A stretch of 64,000 nucleotides of DNA from Stratiformator vulcanicus. Lineage in GTDB: Bacteria; Planctomycetota; Planctomycetia; Planctomycetales; Planctomycetaceae. This document shows positions 43,606 through 52,791 of this stretch, piece by piece (the first letter of the stretch is position 1; each line of letters starts with the position of its first letter). Both the position numbers and the translations under genes were made by a program. Location of the stretch: positions 758,482-822,481 of the forward strand of contig NZ_CP036268.1 in assembly GCF_007744515.1 (NCBI RefSeq), written 5' to 3'. Below the pieces are notes generated by a model. It ran no database searches, was not told the origin of the DNA, and saw nothing but the letters and a program-made list of their open reading frames with translations.

Positions 43606-46317
43606 ATGCACTCGGTCCGGGCTGATCGACCAGAGACTATGGCAGAGAAAACTTCCGCATTTACCGGCCGGAAACGACAGCTCAGCACGCGCCGCACGGT
43701 CAAATTTGCGGACCAATTCGCCGCGTCGGTCATCACCGTGGGCGGCATCGGGACGATCGGTGCCGTCTTTCTCGTCGGCGTGTTGCTGGTTTGGGAAGTG
43801 GTCCCTCTTTTTCAGCCGGCTGAAATCACTCCAGTCGCTCTCCCGCAGACAGACTCCTCACTCGACGTCAGTCGCGGGTTCCGCGTTGACGAGTACGACG
43901 TGATCGGCTGGGGGGCCGGCGAAGACGGGTCAATCACCAGTTTTTCGACGCGCACCGGGGAATCGATCAGCACGCGCAGCGTCGTTTCAACGCAGGATGA
44001 CGGCCGAGATGTCACCGCGTTCTCGATCGCCTTTGATCAGCCTGACATCGCGTTCGGATTTGCGGACGGTAGCGTCGTTACCGGACTAGCGGCCTTCAAA
44101 ACCGATTTTCTCGAAGCTGAGTCGGTGCCTGAAGAGGTTCGGTCTCTCGCGACGAATCAAACCCGAATCTATGACGGCGGAATTGTTGAAGTCACCCCGC
44201 GAGGGCAATTTCGAGTGCAACGGGTCGAGTTCGATCTCCCCGACGAACCGCTCGACGTTGCCGATTCGCCGGTGACGTTGATCGACGTCGTGGGAACGTC
44301 AAGCGGCCCGGTCGTGGCCGTCTGGTCGGAAGAGCGACGGCTGCTCCTGTTCCGCATTAAGCAGTCGGAAAACATCTTCACGGGAGAAGTCACGTCGGAA
44401 CCGGCCGATCAAGTCGAGTTGCCGGTCGATGGCGCCCCAACGTCACAACCGAACTTCCTGCTGATGGGCGAGTCGGGATCGCGTTTGTATTTGATTTGGG
44501 AAGACGGGACGCTGTTTCGGTATTCGCTCGACGATTCGAGAAAATGGTATCTCGCCGAGAGCTTGAAGGTCGTGCCGGCGGGGCGCACCGTGACCAGCGT
44601 GAAGCTTGCCGCCGGTCGAACGACGCTGTTGATCGGCGATTCCGAAGGCGACCTCACGGGTTGGTTCCCCGTCCGCGATACGCCCGACTTCGCCGGTACG
44701 AATCGGCCGGTCGAAGACGAAACCGAAACAGTCTTGCCGGATGACGGCTACCTGCTGACGCGGGCTCACGAATACGGCCGAGGTCCGACCGAGGCGGCCG
44801 TGTCGGGATTGGGTCCCTCGCCTCGAGATCGCACCGTCGCCGTCGGCTACGCCGACGGTTCACTGAGCCTGATTCAGACGACCAACGAACGGCGCATGGT
44901 CGACTTCGTTCGCGACGGCCCTCCCGCGAAGCACCTCGCGCTGACGCCGCAGGCGGAGCGATCGTCGATTTACGGCGTGTCCGAAGATCACGATCTGTTT
45001 CGGGGCAAAGTCGAAATCGGTCATCCCGCCGCGAGTCTCGCCGGACTCTTTGCGCCCATTTGGTATGAGGGATACGCGGCACCCGCGAGCGTGTGGCAGT
45101 CGACGTCGGCCAGCGACGCGACCGAACCGAAGTTCGGCCTCGGCCCGATCATCTTCGGGACGCTCAAGGCCACGTTTTACTCGATGCTGTTTGGCGCGCC
45201 GCTCGCGCTGATGGCCGCGATCTATACCAGTGAAATTATGCCGTCGCGTTGGCGTCCGGCGATCAAGCCGACGATCGAAAACATGGCCAGCTTGCCGAGT
45301 GTCGTCCTCGGTTATGTCGCGGCCATTGTGATCGCTCCGTACGTCGAGAAGTGGCTGCCGATGATTCTGCTCGTCCCGTTCATCGTGCCGCTGGCGTTGT
45401 TGACTGGTGCCTACCTGTGGCAGATGCTCCCGGTCCGCGTCGCGCTGCGGCTTGAGAATGGTCGCATGTTTTTCGCTGCGGTGACGGCCTTGGCCGGCGT
45501 GTTCGCAGCCTACCTGTTGGGGCCGATCGTTGAAGACGTGTTGTTTCGAGGAAACATCCTGCTCTGGTTCTCGGAACGAAAAGGGAGCGGAATCGGCGGT
45601 TGGTTTTTGATCCTGACGCCACTGGTCACGCTGGTCGTCGCGTTGCTGGCCCGAACATTCGTGACGCCTATTTTGATTAACGCTACAAGAAACTGGTCCC
45701 GTTCTGCCTGCACGGCAGCGGACTTGGGCAAGTTCGCTGTCGCCGGGCTGATCGTGCTCGCCGGAACGTACTTACTTTCATGGGCGCTCATTCAATTCGG
45801 ATCGCTGACCGGCCTCGACCTCGACCCGAGGAATTCGCTGATCGGCAGCTTCGATCAGCGAAATGCGTTCATCGTCGGTTTCGTGATGGGATTCGCGATC
45901 ATCCCGATCATCTTCACACTCGCGGACGACGCCCTGATGTCCGTCCCGCAGCAATTGCGCTCGGCCTCGTTGGGTTCGGGGGCGACCCCCTGGCAGACCG
46001 CCATGAGAGTGGTTCTGCCCACGGCGATGAGCGGTTTGTTTTCCGCACTCATGGTGGGCCTGGGACGCGCCGTCGGTGAGACGATGATCGTGCTGATGGC
46101 CGCGGGTAACACGCCGATCCTTGATTTCAATATCTTCAACGGCTTTCGCACGCTCTCGGCGAACATCGCCGTTGAGCTTCCTGAAGCCGTCAAAGGGAGC
46201 ACGCACTTTCGGATTCTGTTCCTGTGCGCCCTGCTGCTGTTCATCCTGACCTTCATCGTCAACACCGTCGCGGAAATCGTACGCATTCGGTTCCGCAAAC
46301 GCGCGTCTCAGCTATGA
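43606..46317 (+). CDS. pstC: Phosphate ABC transporter permease PstC with inserted beta-propeller
   Basis: The frame has 903 residues, about three times a usual PstC. The ATG at 43606 has GGGAG close by; an ATG at 43639 is also possible. Helix 1 (about 38-70) is followed by ~430 residues of beta-rich sequence with propeller-like blades (VVAVWSEERRLLLFRI, RLYLIWEDGTLFRYSLD, LLIGDSEGDLTGWF, AVGYADGSLSLIQ). These should fold outside the membrane. The permease proper starts near 507 (FGLGPIIFGTLKATFYSML) and includes a coupling loop (LRSASLGSGATPWQTAMRVVLP) and GRAVGETMIVLMAAGN, the PstC/PstA signature. The stop overlaps the pstA start (ATGA). Forms the phosphate channel with PstA. Confidence 0.88.
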   Translation: MHSVRADRPETMAEKTSAFTGRKRQLSTRRTVKFADQFAASVITVGGIGTIGAVFLVGVLLVWEVVPLFQPAEITPVALPQTDSSLDVSRGFRVDEYDVIGWGAGEDGSITSFSTRTGESISTRSVVSTQDDGRDVTAFSIAFDQPDIAFGFADGSVVTGLAAFKTDFLEAESVPEEVRSLATNQTRIYDGGIVEVTPRGQFRVQRVEFDLPDEPLDVADSPVTLIDVVGTSSGPVVAVWSEERRLLLFRIKQSENIFTGEVTSEPADQVELPVDGAPTSQPNFLLMGESGSRLYLIWEDGTLFRYSLDDSRKWYLAESLKVVPAGRTVTSVKLAAGRTTLLIGDSEGDLTGWFPVRDTPDFAGTNRPVEDETETVLPDDGYLLTRAHEYGRGPTEAAVSGLGPSPRDRTVAVGYADGSLSLIQTTNERRMVDFVRDGPPAKHLALTPQAERSSIYGVSEDHDLFRGKVEIGHPAASLAGLFAPIWYEGYAAPASVWQSTSASDATEPKFGLGPIIFGTLKATFYSMLFGAPLALMAAIYTSEIMPSRWRPAIKPTIENMASLPSVVLGYVAAIVIAPYVEKWLPMILLVPFIVPLALLTGAYLWQMLPVRVALRLENGRMFFAAVTALAGVFAAYLLGPIVEDVLFRGNILLWFSERKGSGIGGWFLILTPLVTLVVALLARTFVTPILINATRNWSRSACTAADLGKFAVAGLIVLAGTYLLSWALIQFGSLTGLDLDPRNSLIGSFDQRNAFIVGFVMGFAIIPIIFTLADDALMSVPQQLRSASLGSGATPWQTAMRVVLPTAMSGLFSALMVGLGRAVGETMIVLMAAGNTPILDFNIFNGFRTLSANIAVELPEAVKGSTHFRILFLCALLLFILTFIVNTVAEIVRIRFRKRASQL

Positions 46318-48860
46318 GCGAACCCACCCCCCAAAGTCCCGATCACGGTGAGCGTTCAGCCCGAACGGTCCGACGCGATCCGAAAGGTCGCCCGGGACCT
46401 TTTTCGGCCATGGCTGCTCGTAATGAGCCGATGCTTTGGTTGTGCAGTGGCGCGCTCATTGCCTGCCTCGCGATGATTTTGCTGCTGCTGGCAAAGATCA
46501 TCTACGAAGGTGCCCGCACGTTTTGGCCCGGTCGCATCGAGGCGATCACCGTCTACATGCCGGAGGATGGCCAGCCGCACGAGTTACTGGGCGAAACCGT
46601 CGACCAGTCCACATTCATACTGACGCGAGACTTTGCCAAAGGGCTGCCGGCCGCGACCCAAGCCGTCGCGATGGAGTTGCTCGGCAAGGAAGATCAGGCC
46701 CGCATTTCGCAGACGCTGATCCGCGTCGACAATAAAGACGTGACCGGAAGTCCTTACCGATATGTCCGGGAATTCGAGATTGTCGATGGGTCGACCAGTA
46801 CTCCCGAATGGGCGGTTGTCGCGGAGCGATACTCGTGGGGCAGGCTGATCGGAATCCCAATCGCATTTGAAGCGCGGTTCGAACGTCAACCTTCCGCGGA
46901 TGAGGAGCAGTTGCAACAACTCGCGGCGTTTATTGACGGCAACGTCTATCGTCTCGACGAGCAGCAGCAGGCGACCCTCTCCGAAATCGGCGAGTCGCTG
47001 CGAGATCGGTTGGCAGCGCTTCGGGTCGAAAACTCGAAGTCATTTCTTGACCAATATGCGGCCAAGACCGGTGCTGAGGCCGAACTGTCCGCAGTCGTTG
47101 ACGGCGGCGATCCCCTCCCTCTTGCTGAATTACCTGAAGGATCGACGGTCGATGCGATCATTAAATCGACAAACGGGTCCGCTGAGGCGTGGGAGCGTTT
47201 TTCGGTACTGCACGACTCAATCGCCGAGCGAGTTCATGAGCAGAAGCGACTGGGGAAATTCGAGATCGGCGAACTCAGCCAGGAAACCGAAGCCGCTCGC
47301 CAGGAGGTTCTCGACGCGGAACGCGAAACCGGTCAGCGGGCCGACGCAATTCGGGGCGAGGCGGTCGAGAAGATTGTGTTCCTCGACGCACTCGAAGACT
47401 CGATGGAGAGCAACGACCAACTCGCCTCCGCATTCACAAGACGATTTGGCGAGTCACGCCCGCAGGCCGCAGCGGCGTTTTCGAAGTTGGCTAAAGAAGC
47501 GAACGACGAAGTCGAAGCAGCCGCCGAGCCGGTGCGGGCCGAGTTGAAAGAATTGTTGGCATCGCTGACCGGCGAAGCACGCCGAGCCGTTGATAGCTAT
47601 TTGGAGACTGAGAAACGGCTAAAGTTTCCCAACGAGGAGATCGTTCAGAAGATCGAATCGTTGAAACAGATGAACGAGCCGTACGCTCTCGTATTTGAGA
47701 TAGCTGGAGGTCCGGGCGTGCCCGAAACGGTTTCCGCTCCGATCGCGGAAATCATCAGGGCCTATCCTGCGAATCAACTTACGACGCAGGGGCGGGCCGG
47801 CGTTTATTTTTCTCGTTGGGGTGAGTTCCTGACGACCGAGCCCCGCGAAGCGAATACCGAGGGCGGGGTTCTTCCGGCGATCTGGGGGACGGTCGCGATG
47901 ACGCTCGTCATGACGATCGCGGTCGTTCCGTTCGGCGTACTCGCGGCACTGTATCTCCGCGAATACGCGAAGGGCGGCGTGATCGTCAGCATCATTCGCA
48001 TCGCAGTCAACAATCTCGCGGGCGTGCCAAGCATCGTGTTCGGCGTGTTCGGGCTGGGCTTCCTGATCTACACGATCGGCTCATTTATCGACGGTGGACC
48101 GAAAGAAATCGGATTGCGTCCATGGAGTGGGCCGATTTGGATCGGGGTACTCCTCGCTTGGGCTGTGATTTTCGCGGGCGGCGTGGGGTTATGGTTCAGC
48201 GTCCTTCGCGCCAGTTGGCAGAGTGCCGGTTGGACCCAGCGTGCGATTCTGTGCGGCGTGATCGGTGTCTGGGCGACTGCCGTATTCGGTGGATTGTTTG
48301 TGATTCTCGGGCACGTGCCGTTTTTCGACGGGTTCTTTCGAGCCAGTCCAAGCCCCGTCTTCGGTGGCGGCGGCGTTCTCTGGGCCTCGTTGACGCTGGC
48401 ACTGCTGACTCTGCCTGTCGTGATCGTGGCGACCGAAGAGGCGCTCTCAGCCGTCCCCAATACAATGCGAGAGGGTTCATACGCGTGCGGCGCCAGCAAA
48501 TGGCAAACGATCAAGAAAATTGTTCTGCCGCGGGCCTTGCCCGGCATTCTGACCGGAACAATTCTCGCCGTCGCGCGAGGAGCCGGCGAAGTCGCGCCGC
48601 TGATGCTCGTCGGAGCGGTCAAGTACGCACCGGAACTGCCGATCGATACCGAGCCGCCGTTCCTCCACGTCGAACGACGGTTTATGCATCTCGGCTATCA
48701 TATATTCGACGTCGGAATGCTCAGTCCCGATGTCGAAGCCGCCAAACCGATGGTCTTTACGACGACGCTGTTACTAATCACCCTGGTCGCTTTACTCAAC
48801 GTGGCGGCGATCTGGCTCCGCAGTAAATTAAGGGCTAAGTTCAAAGGCAATTCGTTTTAA
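46314..48860 (+). CDS. pstA: Phosphate ABC transporter permease PstA with large periplasmic insertion
   Basis: The protein has 848 residues from the ATG that overlaps the pstC stop (ATGA); an upstream frame to 46224 was dropped. Helix 1 (about 40-62) leads to an extracytoplasmic region of ~450 residues with coiled-coil-like helices rich in Glu and Ala (for example IGELSQETEAARQEVLDAERE, FSKLAKEANDEVEAAAEPV). The permease domain starts near 520 (GGVLPAIWGTVAMTLVMTIAVVP). It contains the EAA-type loop (TMREGSYACGASKWQTIKKIVLP) and GTILAVARGAGEVAPLMLVGAV. PstA is normally ~280-300 residues. The ATGA overlap implies translation coupled to pstC. Confidence 0.88.
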   Translation: MSEPTPQSPDHGERSARTVRRDPKGRPGPFSAMAARNEPMLWLCSGALIACLAMILLLLAKIIYEGARTFWPGRIEAITVYMPEDGQPHELLGETVDQSTFILTRDFAKGLPAATQAVAMELLGKEDQARISQTLIRVDNKDVTGSPYRYVREFEIVDGSTSTPEWAVVAERYSWGRLIGIPIAFEARFERQPSADEEQLQQLAAFIDGNVYRLDEQQQATLSEIGESLRDRLAALRVENSKSFLDQYAAKTGAEAELSAVVDGGDPLPLAELPEGSTVDAIIKSTNGSAEAWERFSVLHDSIAERVHEQKRLGKFEIGELSQETEAARQEVLDAERETGQRADAIRGEAVEKIVFLDALEDSMESNDQLASAFTRRFGESRPQAAAAFSKLAKEANDEVEAAAEPVRAELKELLASLTGEARRAVDSYLETEKRLKFPNEEIVQKIESLKQMNEPYALVFEIAGGPGVPETVSAPIAEIIRAYPANQLTTQGRAGVYFSRWGEFLTTEPREANTEGGVLPAIWGTVAMTLVMTIAVVPFGVLAALYLREYAKGGVIVSIIRIAVNNLAGVPSIVFGVFGLGFLIYTIGSFIDGGPKEIGLRPWSGPIWIGVLLAWAVIFAGGVGLWFSVLRASWQSAGWTQRAILCGVIGVWATAVFGGLFVILGHVPFFDGFFRASPSPVFGGGGVLWASLTLALLTLPVVIVATEEALSAVPNTMREGSYACGASKWQTIKKIVLPRALPGILTGTILAVARGAGEVAPLMLVGAVKYAPELPIDTEPPFLHVERRFMHLGYHIFDVGMLSPDVEAAKPMVFTTTLLLITLVALLNVAAIWLRSKLRAKFKGNSF

Positions 48861-48897
48861 TTGACCGCCCCGTCATGTGTTCGTGACAGATCACGAA

Positions 48898-48912
48898 ACA
48901 TCGTTTCGAAGC
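48898..48912 (+). terminator. Small hairpin between pstA and pstB
   Basis: Arms cgaaac and gtttcg form a 6-bp stem over a 3-base loop, about 35 bases after the pstA stop. There is no T-run, so readthrough into pstB is likely; it may balance transcript levels. Confidence 0.3.
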
Positions 48913-48988
48913 AAATTTCGTCGATAGCTCGCATTAAACCGAAGCCGCCTCCGACCGAACCCGATTCCACCTAGTGATTGTTAGATCG

Positions 48989-49921
48989 ATGGCACAACCG
49001 AATTTTGGTTCCGAACTTCGTTCCCCGGCTGACGGCATGGGTGCCGGGCTGCTCGGCGGTGGTCCGGCCGTTTCTGATGACCAGTCCAATGACCCGCAGT
49101 CGCGGCTGGAGGCGATCGAACGGGGCGAATCGTTTCCCGCCGACGTGCATCGCGCCACGCTTGAGGAAACACACGTCCTCGATATCGAGGAGTTCAATTT
49201 ATGGTACGGCGAGAAAAAAGCCCTGTTCGATGTCTCGATGGGCATCGCACTGAATAAGGTGACCGCCCTGATCGGGCCGTCCGGTTGCGGTAAGAGTACG
49301 TTGCTTCGATGCGTTAATCGGATGAATGACTTGCTCGACAACGTGCGTATTGAAGGCCAAATGAAGCTCAACGGAGACTCGATCTACGACCCCGCCGTCG
49401 ATGTGATCGAGTTGCGAAAACGAATGGGCATGGTGTTTCAAAAGCCGAATCCCTTCCCGATGAGTATTTTTGAAAACGTCGTTTACCCCCTGCGAATCGA
49501 TGGGGAACGACGGCGATCACTTTTGGAAGAAGTGTGCGAACGCAGTTTGCGCGGAGCGGCGCTTTGGGACGAAGTGAAAGACCGGCTTAAAGAGAGTGCC
49601 CTTGGTCTTTCGGGCGGACAACAGCAGCGGCTGTGCATTGCGCGGGCGATCGCCGCGGAGCCGGAAGTTCTACTGTTGGACGAACCCTGCTCCGCACTTG
49701 ATCCGGTCGCGACGGGGAAAATTGAAGATCTCATTCAGGAACTGCGCGGCGAGTATTCGATTCTCATCGTGACTCACAACATGCAGCAGGCGTCTCGCAT
49801 CAGCGATTACACCGCGTTTATGTACTTGGGCCGCATGATGGAATATGGCCCGACGGCCGATATTTTTACCGCCCCGCACTTGCCCGAGACAACCGCCTAC
49901 GTCACCGGTCGATTCGGCTGA
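48989..49921 (+). CDS. pstB: Phosphate ABC transporter ATP-binding protein
   Basis: The protein has 310 residues from the ATG at 48989; an in-frame GTG at 48974 would add five. An N-terminal extension of about 60 residues ([19 protein letters not shown] and following) precedes the ATPase core. Walker [10 protein letters not shown] (about 96-104), the Q-loop region [15 protein letters not shown], the signature [15 protein letters not shown], Walker [14 protein letters not shown] and the H-loop [16 protein letters not shown] are all present. It drives phosphate import through PstC/PstA. phoU, often next, is missing; the gene faces sixA with a pair of hairpins between. Confidence 0.95.
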   Translation: MAQPNFGSELRSPADGMGAGLLGGGPAVSDDQSNDPQSRLEAIERGESFPADVHRATLEETHVLDIEEFNLWYGEKKALFDVSMGIALNKVTALIGPSGCGKSTLLRCVNRMNDLLDNVRIEGQMKLNGDSIYDPAVDVIELRKRMGMVFQKPNPFPMSIFENVVYPLRIDGERRRSLLEEVCERSLRGAALWDEVKDRLKESALGLSGGQQQRLCIARAIAAEPEVLLLDEPCSALDPVATGKIEDLIQELRGEYSILIVTHNMQQASRISDYTAFMYLGRMMEYGPTADIFTAPHLPETTAYVTGRFG

Positions 49922-49928
49922 TGATTGC

Positions 49929-49969
49929 CGACGATAAAAATCGTCGATTCGATAAAAATATCTATCGAA
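49929..49969. terminator. Two hairpins between convergent pstB and sixA
   Basis: Hairpin 1: cgacgat (49929-49935) with atcgtcg (49940-49946) over an AAAA loop. Hairpin 2: ttcgata (49948-49954) with tatcgaa (49963-49969). Both can form on either strand, as expected of a bidirectional end between converging operons. A-rich and T-rich loops replace a classic T-tail. Hairpin 2 overlaps the last codons of sixA. Confidence 0.55.
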
Positions 49970-50510
49970 GGTCTTTTGGAGTCCAAAGCTGCTCGAGCTG
50001 ACCGACTCCCACCACATTGTCGCCGGCGACTTCTTCGCCCCGCTGAAACTCAGCCCATGCGGCCACAGGCAGCGTGACATGCGCGATGGCCGCGGTGGGT
50101 AAATGGCAGGCTTGGCCGGTCAGCACGGTGACAAGGTTCTCCAGACCGGGGTTGTGGGCAATCAGAAGTACCCGCCGGGCCACGCCCCCTTCGGCCGCAA
50201 TCGTATTAACGTGTGTCGTCCAGTCAGCGAGATAAAGGTCCTCAAGATATCGGACCTCAGGCTCATGATCTTCGACTTCGCGAAGCGTGTTTAAGAATAA
50301 TTCGGTTGTCTCTCGCGTCCGCTTCGAAGTCGATGACAGAACCAGGTCCGGCAGGAGCCCGGCCTGCGCGAGCTGCCGGGCCATGAGCGGAGCCTCCCGT
50401 CGGCCGCGGTCCTTCAGCGGGCGATCGAAATCAGAAAGCGTCTCATCGTCCCGCGAAGCTTTCGCGTGCCGCATGATCAACCATTCGAGGTCGGCGGTGT
50501 CGTCCGACAT
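49962..50510 (-). CDS. sixA: SixA-type phosphohistidine phosphatase
   Basis: The 182-residue histidine phosphatase (phosphoglycerate mutase-like fold) carries the catalytic LIMRHAKAS (His15, Arg14) and the second histidine in LIAHNPGLE near residue 120. SixA removes phosphate from histidines of phosphotransfer proteins. The family pattern LKDRGRREAPLMARQL, LVLSSTSKRTRETTEL also fits. It lies two bases downstream of ppk on the same strand, so it should be co-translated. In this context it may act on phosphate-related phosphohistidine; the substrate is unknown. A general histidine phosphatase (cobC/gpm type) is less likely given the RHAKA motif. Confidence 0.85.
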   Translation of the reverse strand: MSDDTADLEWLIMRHAKASRDDETLSDFDRPLKDRGRREAPLMARQLAQAGLLPDLVLSSTSKRTRETTELFLNTLREVEDHEPEVRYLEDLYLADWTTHVNTIAAEGGVARRVLLIAHNPGLENLVTVLTGQACHLPTAAIAHVTLPVAAWAEFQRGEEVAGDNVVGVGQLEQLWTPKDLR

Positions 50511-50512
50511 GC

Positions 50513-52672
50513 TTAATTCTCCGCCGCACGGTAAGGCTCGAAGACCGTGCGACGTGCCTGCTCGGTTTCTCGCATTCGTTCGACAGCCTGATCATTTAAG
50601 ATCGCTTGGCTTCGAATGGGGTCGCCCTCGCTCTTGACTCGCTCATACTCGCCGTTGGAGAGAAGTCGTCGGCTCTTGACGTTCTCTTTGAAATACAAAT
50701 CAAGAATTCGTGAGAGGCGTTTGCGGTGCGTTCGCCGCTCGACGGGTACGAGTAATTCGACCCGGCGATCAAGATTCCGCGGCATCCAATCGGCGCTGGA
50801 AATATAAAATAACTCATCGCCGCCATGATGAAACTGCAGAATGCGAGCGTGTTCCAGGTACCGATCGATAATGCTGACGACGCGGATATTCTCGCTCAGA
50901 CCGGGAATTCCGGGCCGGAGGCAGCACACACCGCGAACGTTGAGATCGACTTTGACCCCCGCCGTCGATGCTTCGTAAAGGGCATCGATCAACTCCGGGT
51001 CGACGACGGCGTTGAGTTTCACGCGAATGCGGGCCTTGAGTCCTTGACGGGCCCGATGCGTTTCCGCCTCGATTAATTCGCGAACCCGATCCCGCAGGCC
51101 CAACGGCGCCGCTTCCAACTTGCGAAATTGCTGTGGCTGGGAATAACCGGTGATGGCGTTAAAGAAACTGATCGCATCGGCGGCCAGGTCGTCGTTGCAT
51201 GTCAGCAGGCTCGCGTCGCTGTAAATCCTCGCAGTCTTCTCATTGTAGTTGCCGGTGCCGAAGTGCAGGTAACGTCGGATGCCCGCCGGTTCGCGACGGA
51301 CGACCACGCAGACTTTCGCGTGAGTTTTTAAGCCGCGCACGCCGTAGACGACCTGCACACCGGCGCGCTCCAAATCTTCGGCCCGAGCGATATTTCGCTC
51401 TTCGTCGAATCGGGCTTTCAATTCAACGATCGCCGTGACTGCTTTACCCGCTTCGGCAGCGAGGGCCAGTGCGGCGACGATTGGGCTGTTGCGGCTGGTC
51501 CGGTAAAGAGTTTGTTTAATCGCGAGAACGTCAGGATCGGCCGCGGCCTCTTCGATAAAGCGGACGACCGGCGAGAAGCTTTCGTAAGGATGGTAAAGCA
51601 AAACGTCGCCATCGGCGATTGTCTCGAAAATTGACCGGGTCGGGTCAATCGCGGGTGAGGGATGCGAGGTCCAGTCCGGATATCTCAAGTGGCCGAATCC
51701 GCGTTGCTCGGCCACCGGGAAGAACGCGGAGAGATCGAGCGGGCCCGGGATCTTTAATACATCGGCCGAGTCGACGCGGAGACCGGCCTGCAGGAACTCG
51801 ACGAGCTCTTCGCTTGCGTTGTCTTCGATCTCCAGCCTGACACAATGGCTTTCTTTTCGAGCCTCAAGGACTCCGCGCATCTCACCGAGGAGGTCCGAGG
51901 CGGCGTCCTCACGCACGCTCAGATCGGCGTCGAGCGTGACCCGAAATGCCACGACTTCGACGACGGGTGTCCCCGCAAAAAACCGCTCAACAAACATCCG
52001 CACGGCGTCTTCAAGCAGAATAAAAGAGTATCCCCCGTCGGAGGGCACTGTAATGACGCGTGAGCCGGCAGTCCCAAAAGGAATAATGGCATACCGAGTC
52101 TGTGGCTCGGTCGACGGCGGTTCGGCCGGGTCATTCGGTTCGTCGGTCGGGCGGTCTCTGAATGGGCGATTGGGATCAACCGAGAGTTTCACGCACAGAT
52201 TCATCGTCCCGCCGGTCGGTCGCGGGAACGGTGCTTCGTCGACGACCGCCATTGGTGTGTAAACGCCGTAAATCTCGTTCGAGAACAATCGCTCCAGAAC
52301 TCGCGACTGATCGGGATTGGCGTTGTTGTGATCGACTCGCGTGAGTCTCGACTCCGCGAGCAATTTCATTAAGCTGTCGAACAAGCCGTATTGATCGCGG
52401 GTCATCTCCGCAACGCGTTCGCGAATGGCCGAGAGTTGTTCGGAAGGAGTCATGCCGCTCGGGTCGCGCTTCGCAACGCCGCTGTGGGCGAGTTGCTGCA
52501 ACCCGCCGACCCGAACTTTATAAAACTCGTCGAGGTTGGACGACGTGATCGCCAGAAATTTTAATTGCTCCAACGGCGGCACTTCGCCGTCAGCTGCTTC
52601 ATCGAGCACGCGCTGATTGAACTCGAGCCAACTCAGCTCTCGATTCAAGTATCGTTTTTCCTCAGTCGCCAT
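50513..52672 (-). CDS. ppk: Polyphosphate kinase 1
   Basis: The 719-residue protein is Ppk1, which reversibly moves the gamma phosphate of ATP onto polyphosphate chains. N-terminal helices include ELSWLEFNQRVLDEA, a conserved family opening. The catalytic phospholipase D-like domains hold KTHAKVCVVVR (autophosphorylated histidine) and HFGTGNYNEKTA; the second histidine lies in EHARILQFHHGG. The C-terminus carries ISSADWMPRNLDRRVELLVP. Start chosen at the ATG giving EEKRYLNRELSWLEFN. It lies 119 bases after ppx on the same strand and two bases before sixA, so ppx, ppk and sixA form a polyphosphate operon converging on pstSCAB. Confidence 0.95.
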   Translation of the reverse strand: MATEEKRYLNRELSWLEFNQRVLDEAADGEVPPLEQLKFLAITSSNLDEFYKVRVGGLQQLAHSGVAKRDPSGMTPSEQLSAIRERVAEMTRDQYGLFDSLMKLLAESRLTRVDHNNANPDQSRVLERLFSNEIYGVYTPMAVVDEAPFPRPTGGTMNLCVKLSVDPNRPFRDRPTDEPNDPAEPPSTEPQTRYAIIPFGTAGSRVITVPSDGGYSFILLEDAVRMFVERFFAGTPVVEVVAFRVTLDADLSVREDAASDLLGEMRGVLEARKESHCVRLEIEDNASEELVEFLQAGLRVDSADVLKIPGPLDLSAFFPVAEQRGFGHLRYPDWTSHPSPAIDPTRSIFETIADGDVLLYHPYESFSPVVRFIEEAAADPDVLAIKQTLYRTSRNSPIVAALALAAEAGKAVTAIVELKARFDEERNIARAEDLERAGVQVVYGVRGLKTHAKVCVVVRREPAGIRRYLHFGTGNYNEKTARIYSDASLLTCNDDLAADAISFFNAITGYSQPQQFRKLEAAPLGLRDRVRELIEAETHRARQGLKARIRVKLNAVVDPELIDALYEASTAGVKVDLNVRGVCCLRPGIPGLSENIRVVSIIDRYLEHARILQFHHGGDELFYISSADWMPRNLDRRVELLVPVERRTHRKRLSRILDLYFKENVKSRRLLSNGEYERVKSEGDPIRSQAILNDQAVERMRETEQARRTVFEPYRAAEN

Positions 52673-52791
52673 TTCAGTGAGTTTAACTCCAACGAATGTT
52701 CAATCGATTTTCGAACGGCTCAAATTAATGGCAACGCTCGATATATGTCGCGTGAGTTCGAGTGGTCGACTCATGCTTAACGGCTCTGACG

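Noticed and set aside
48877-48896. CTGTCAC-like word between pstA and pstB (minus strand)
   Set aside because: Only one half-site is present at the needed spacing, so it is not a credible Pho box.
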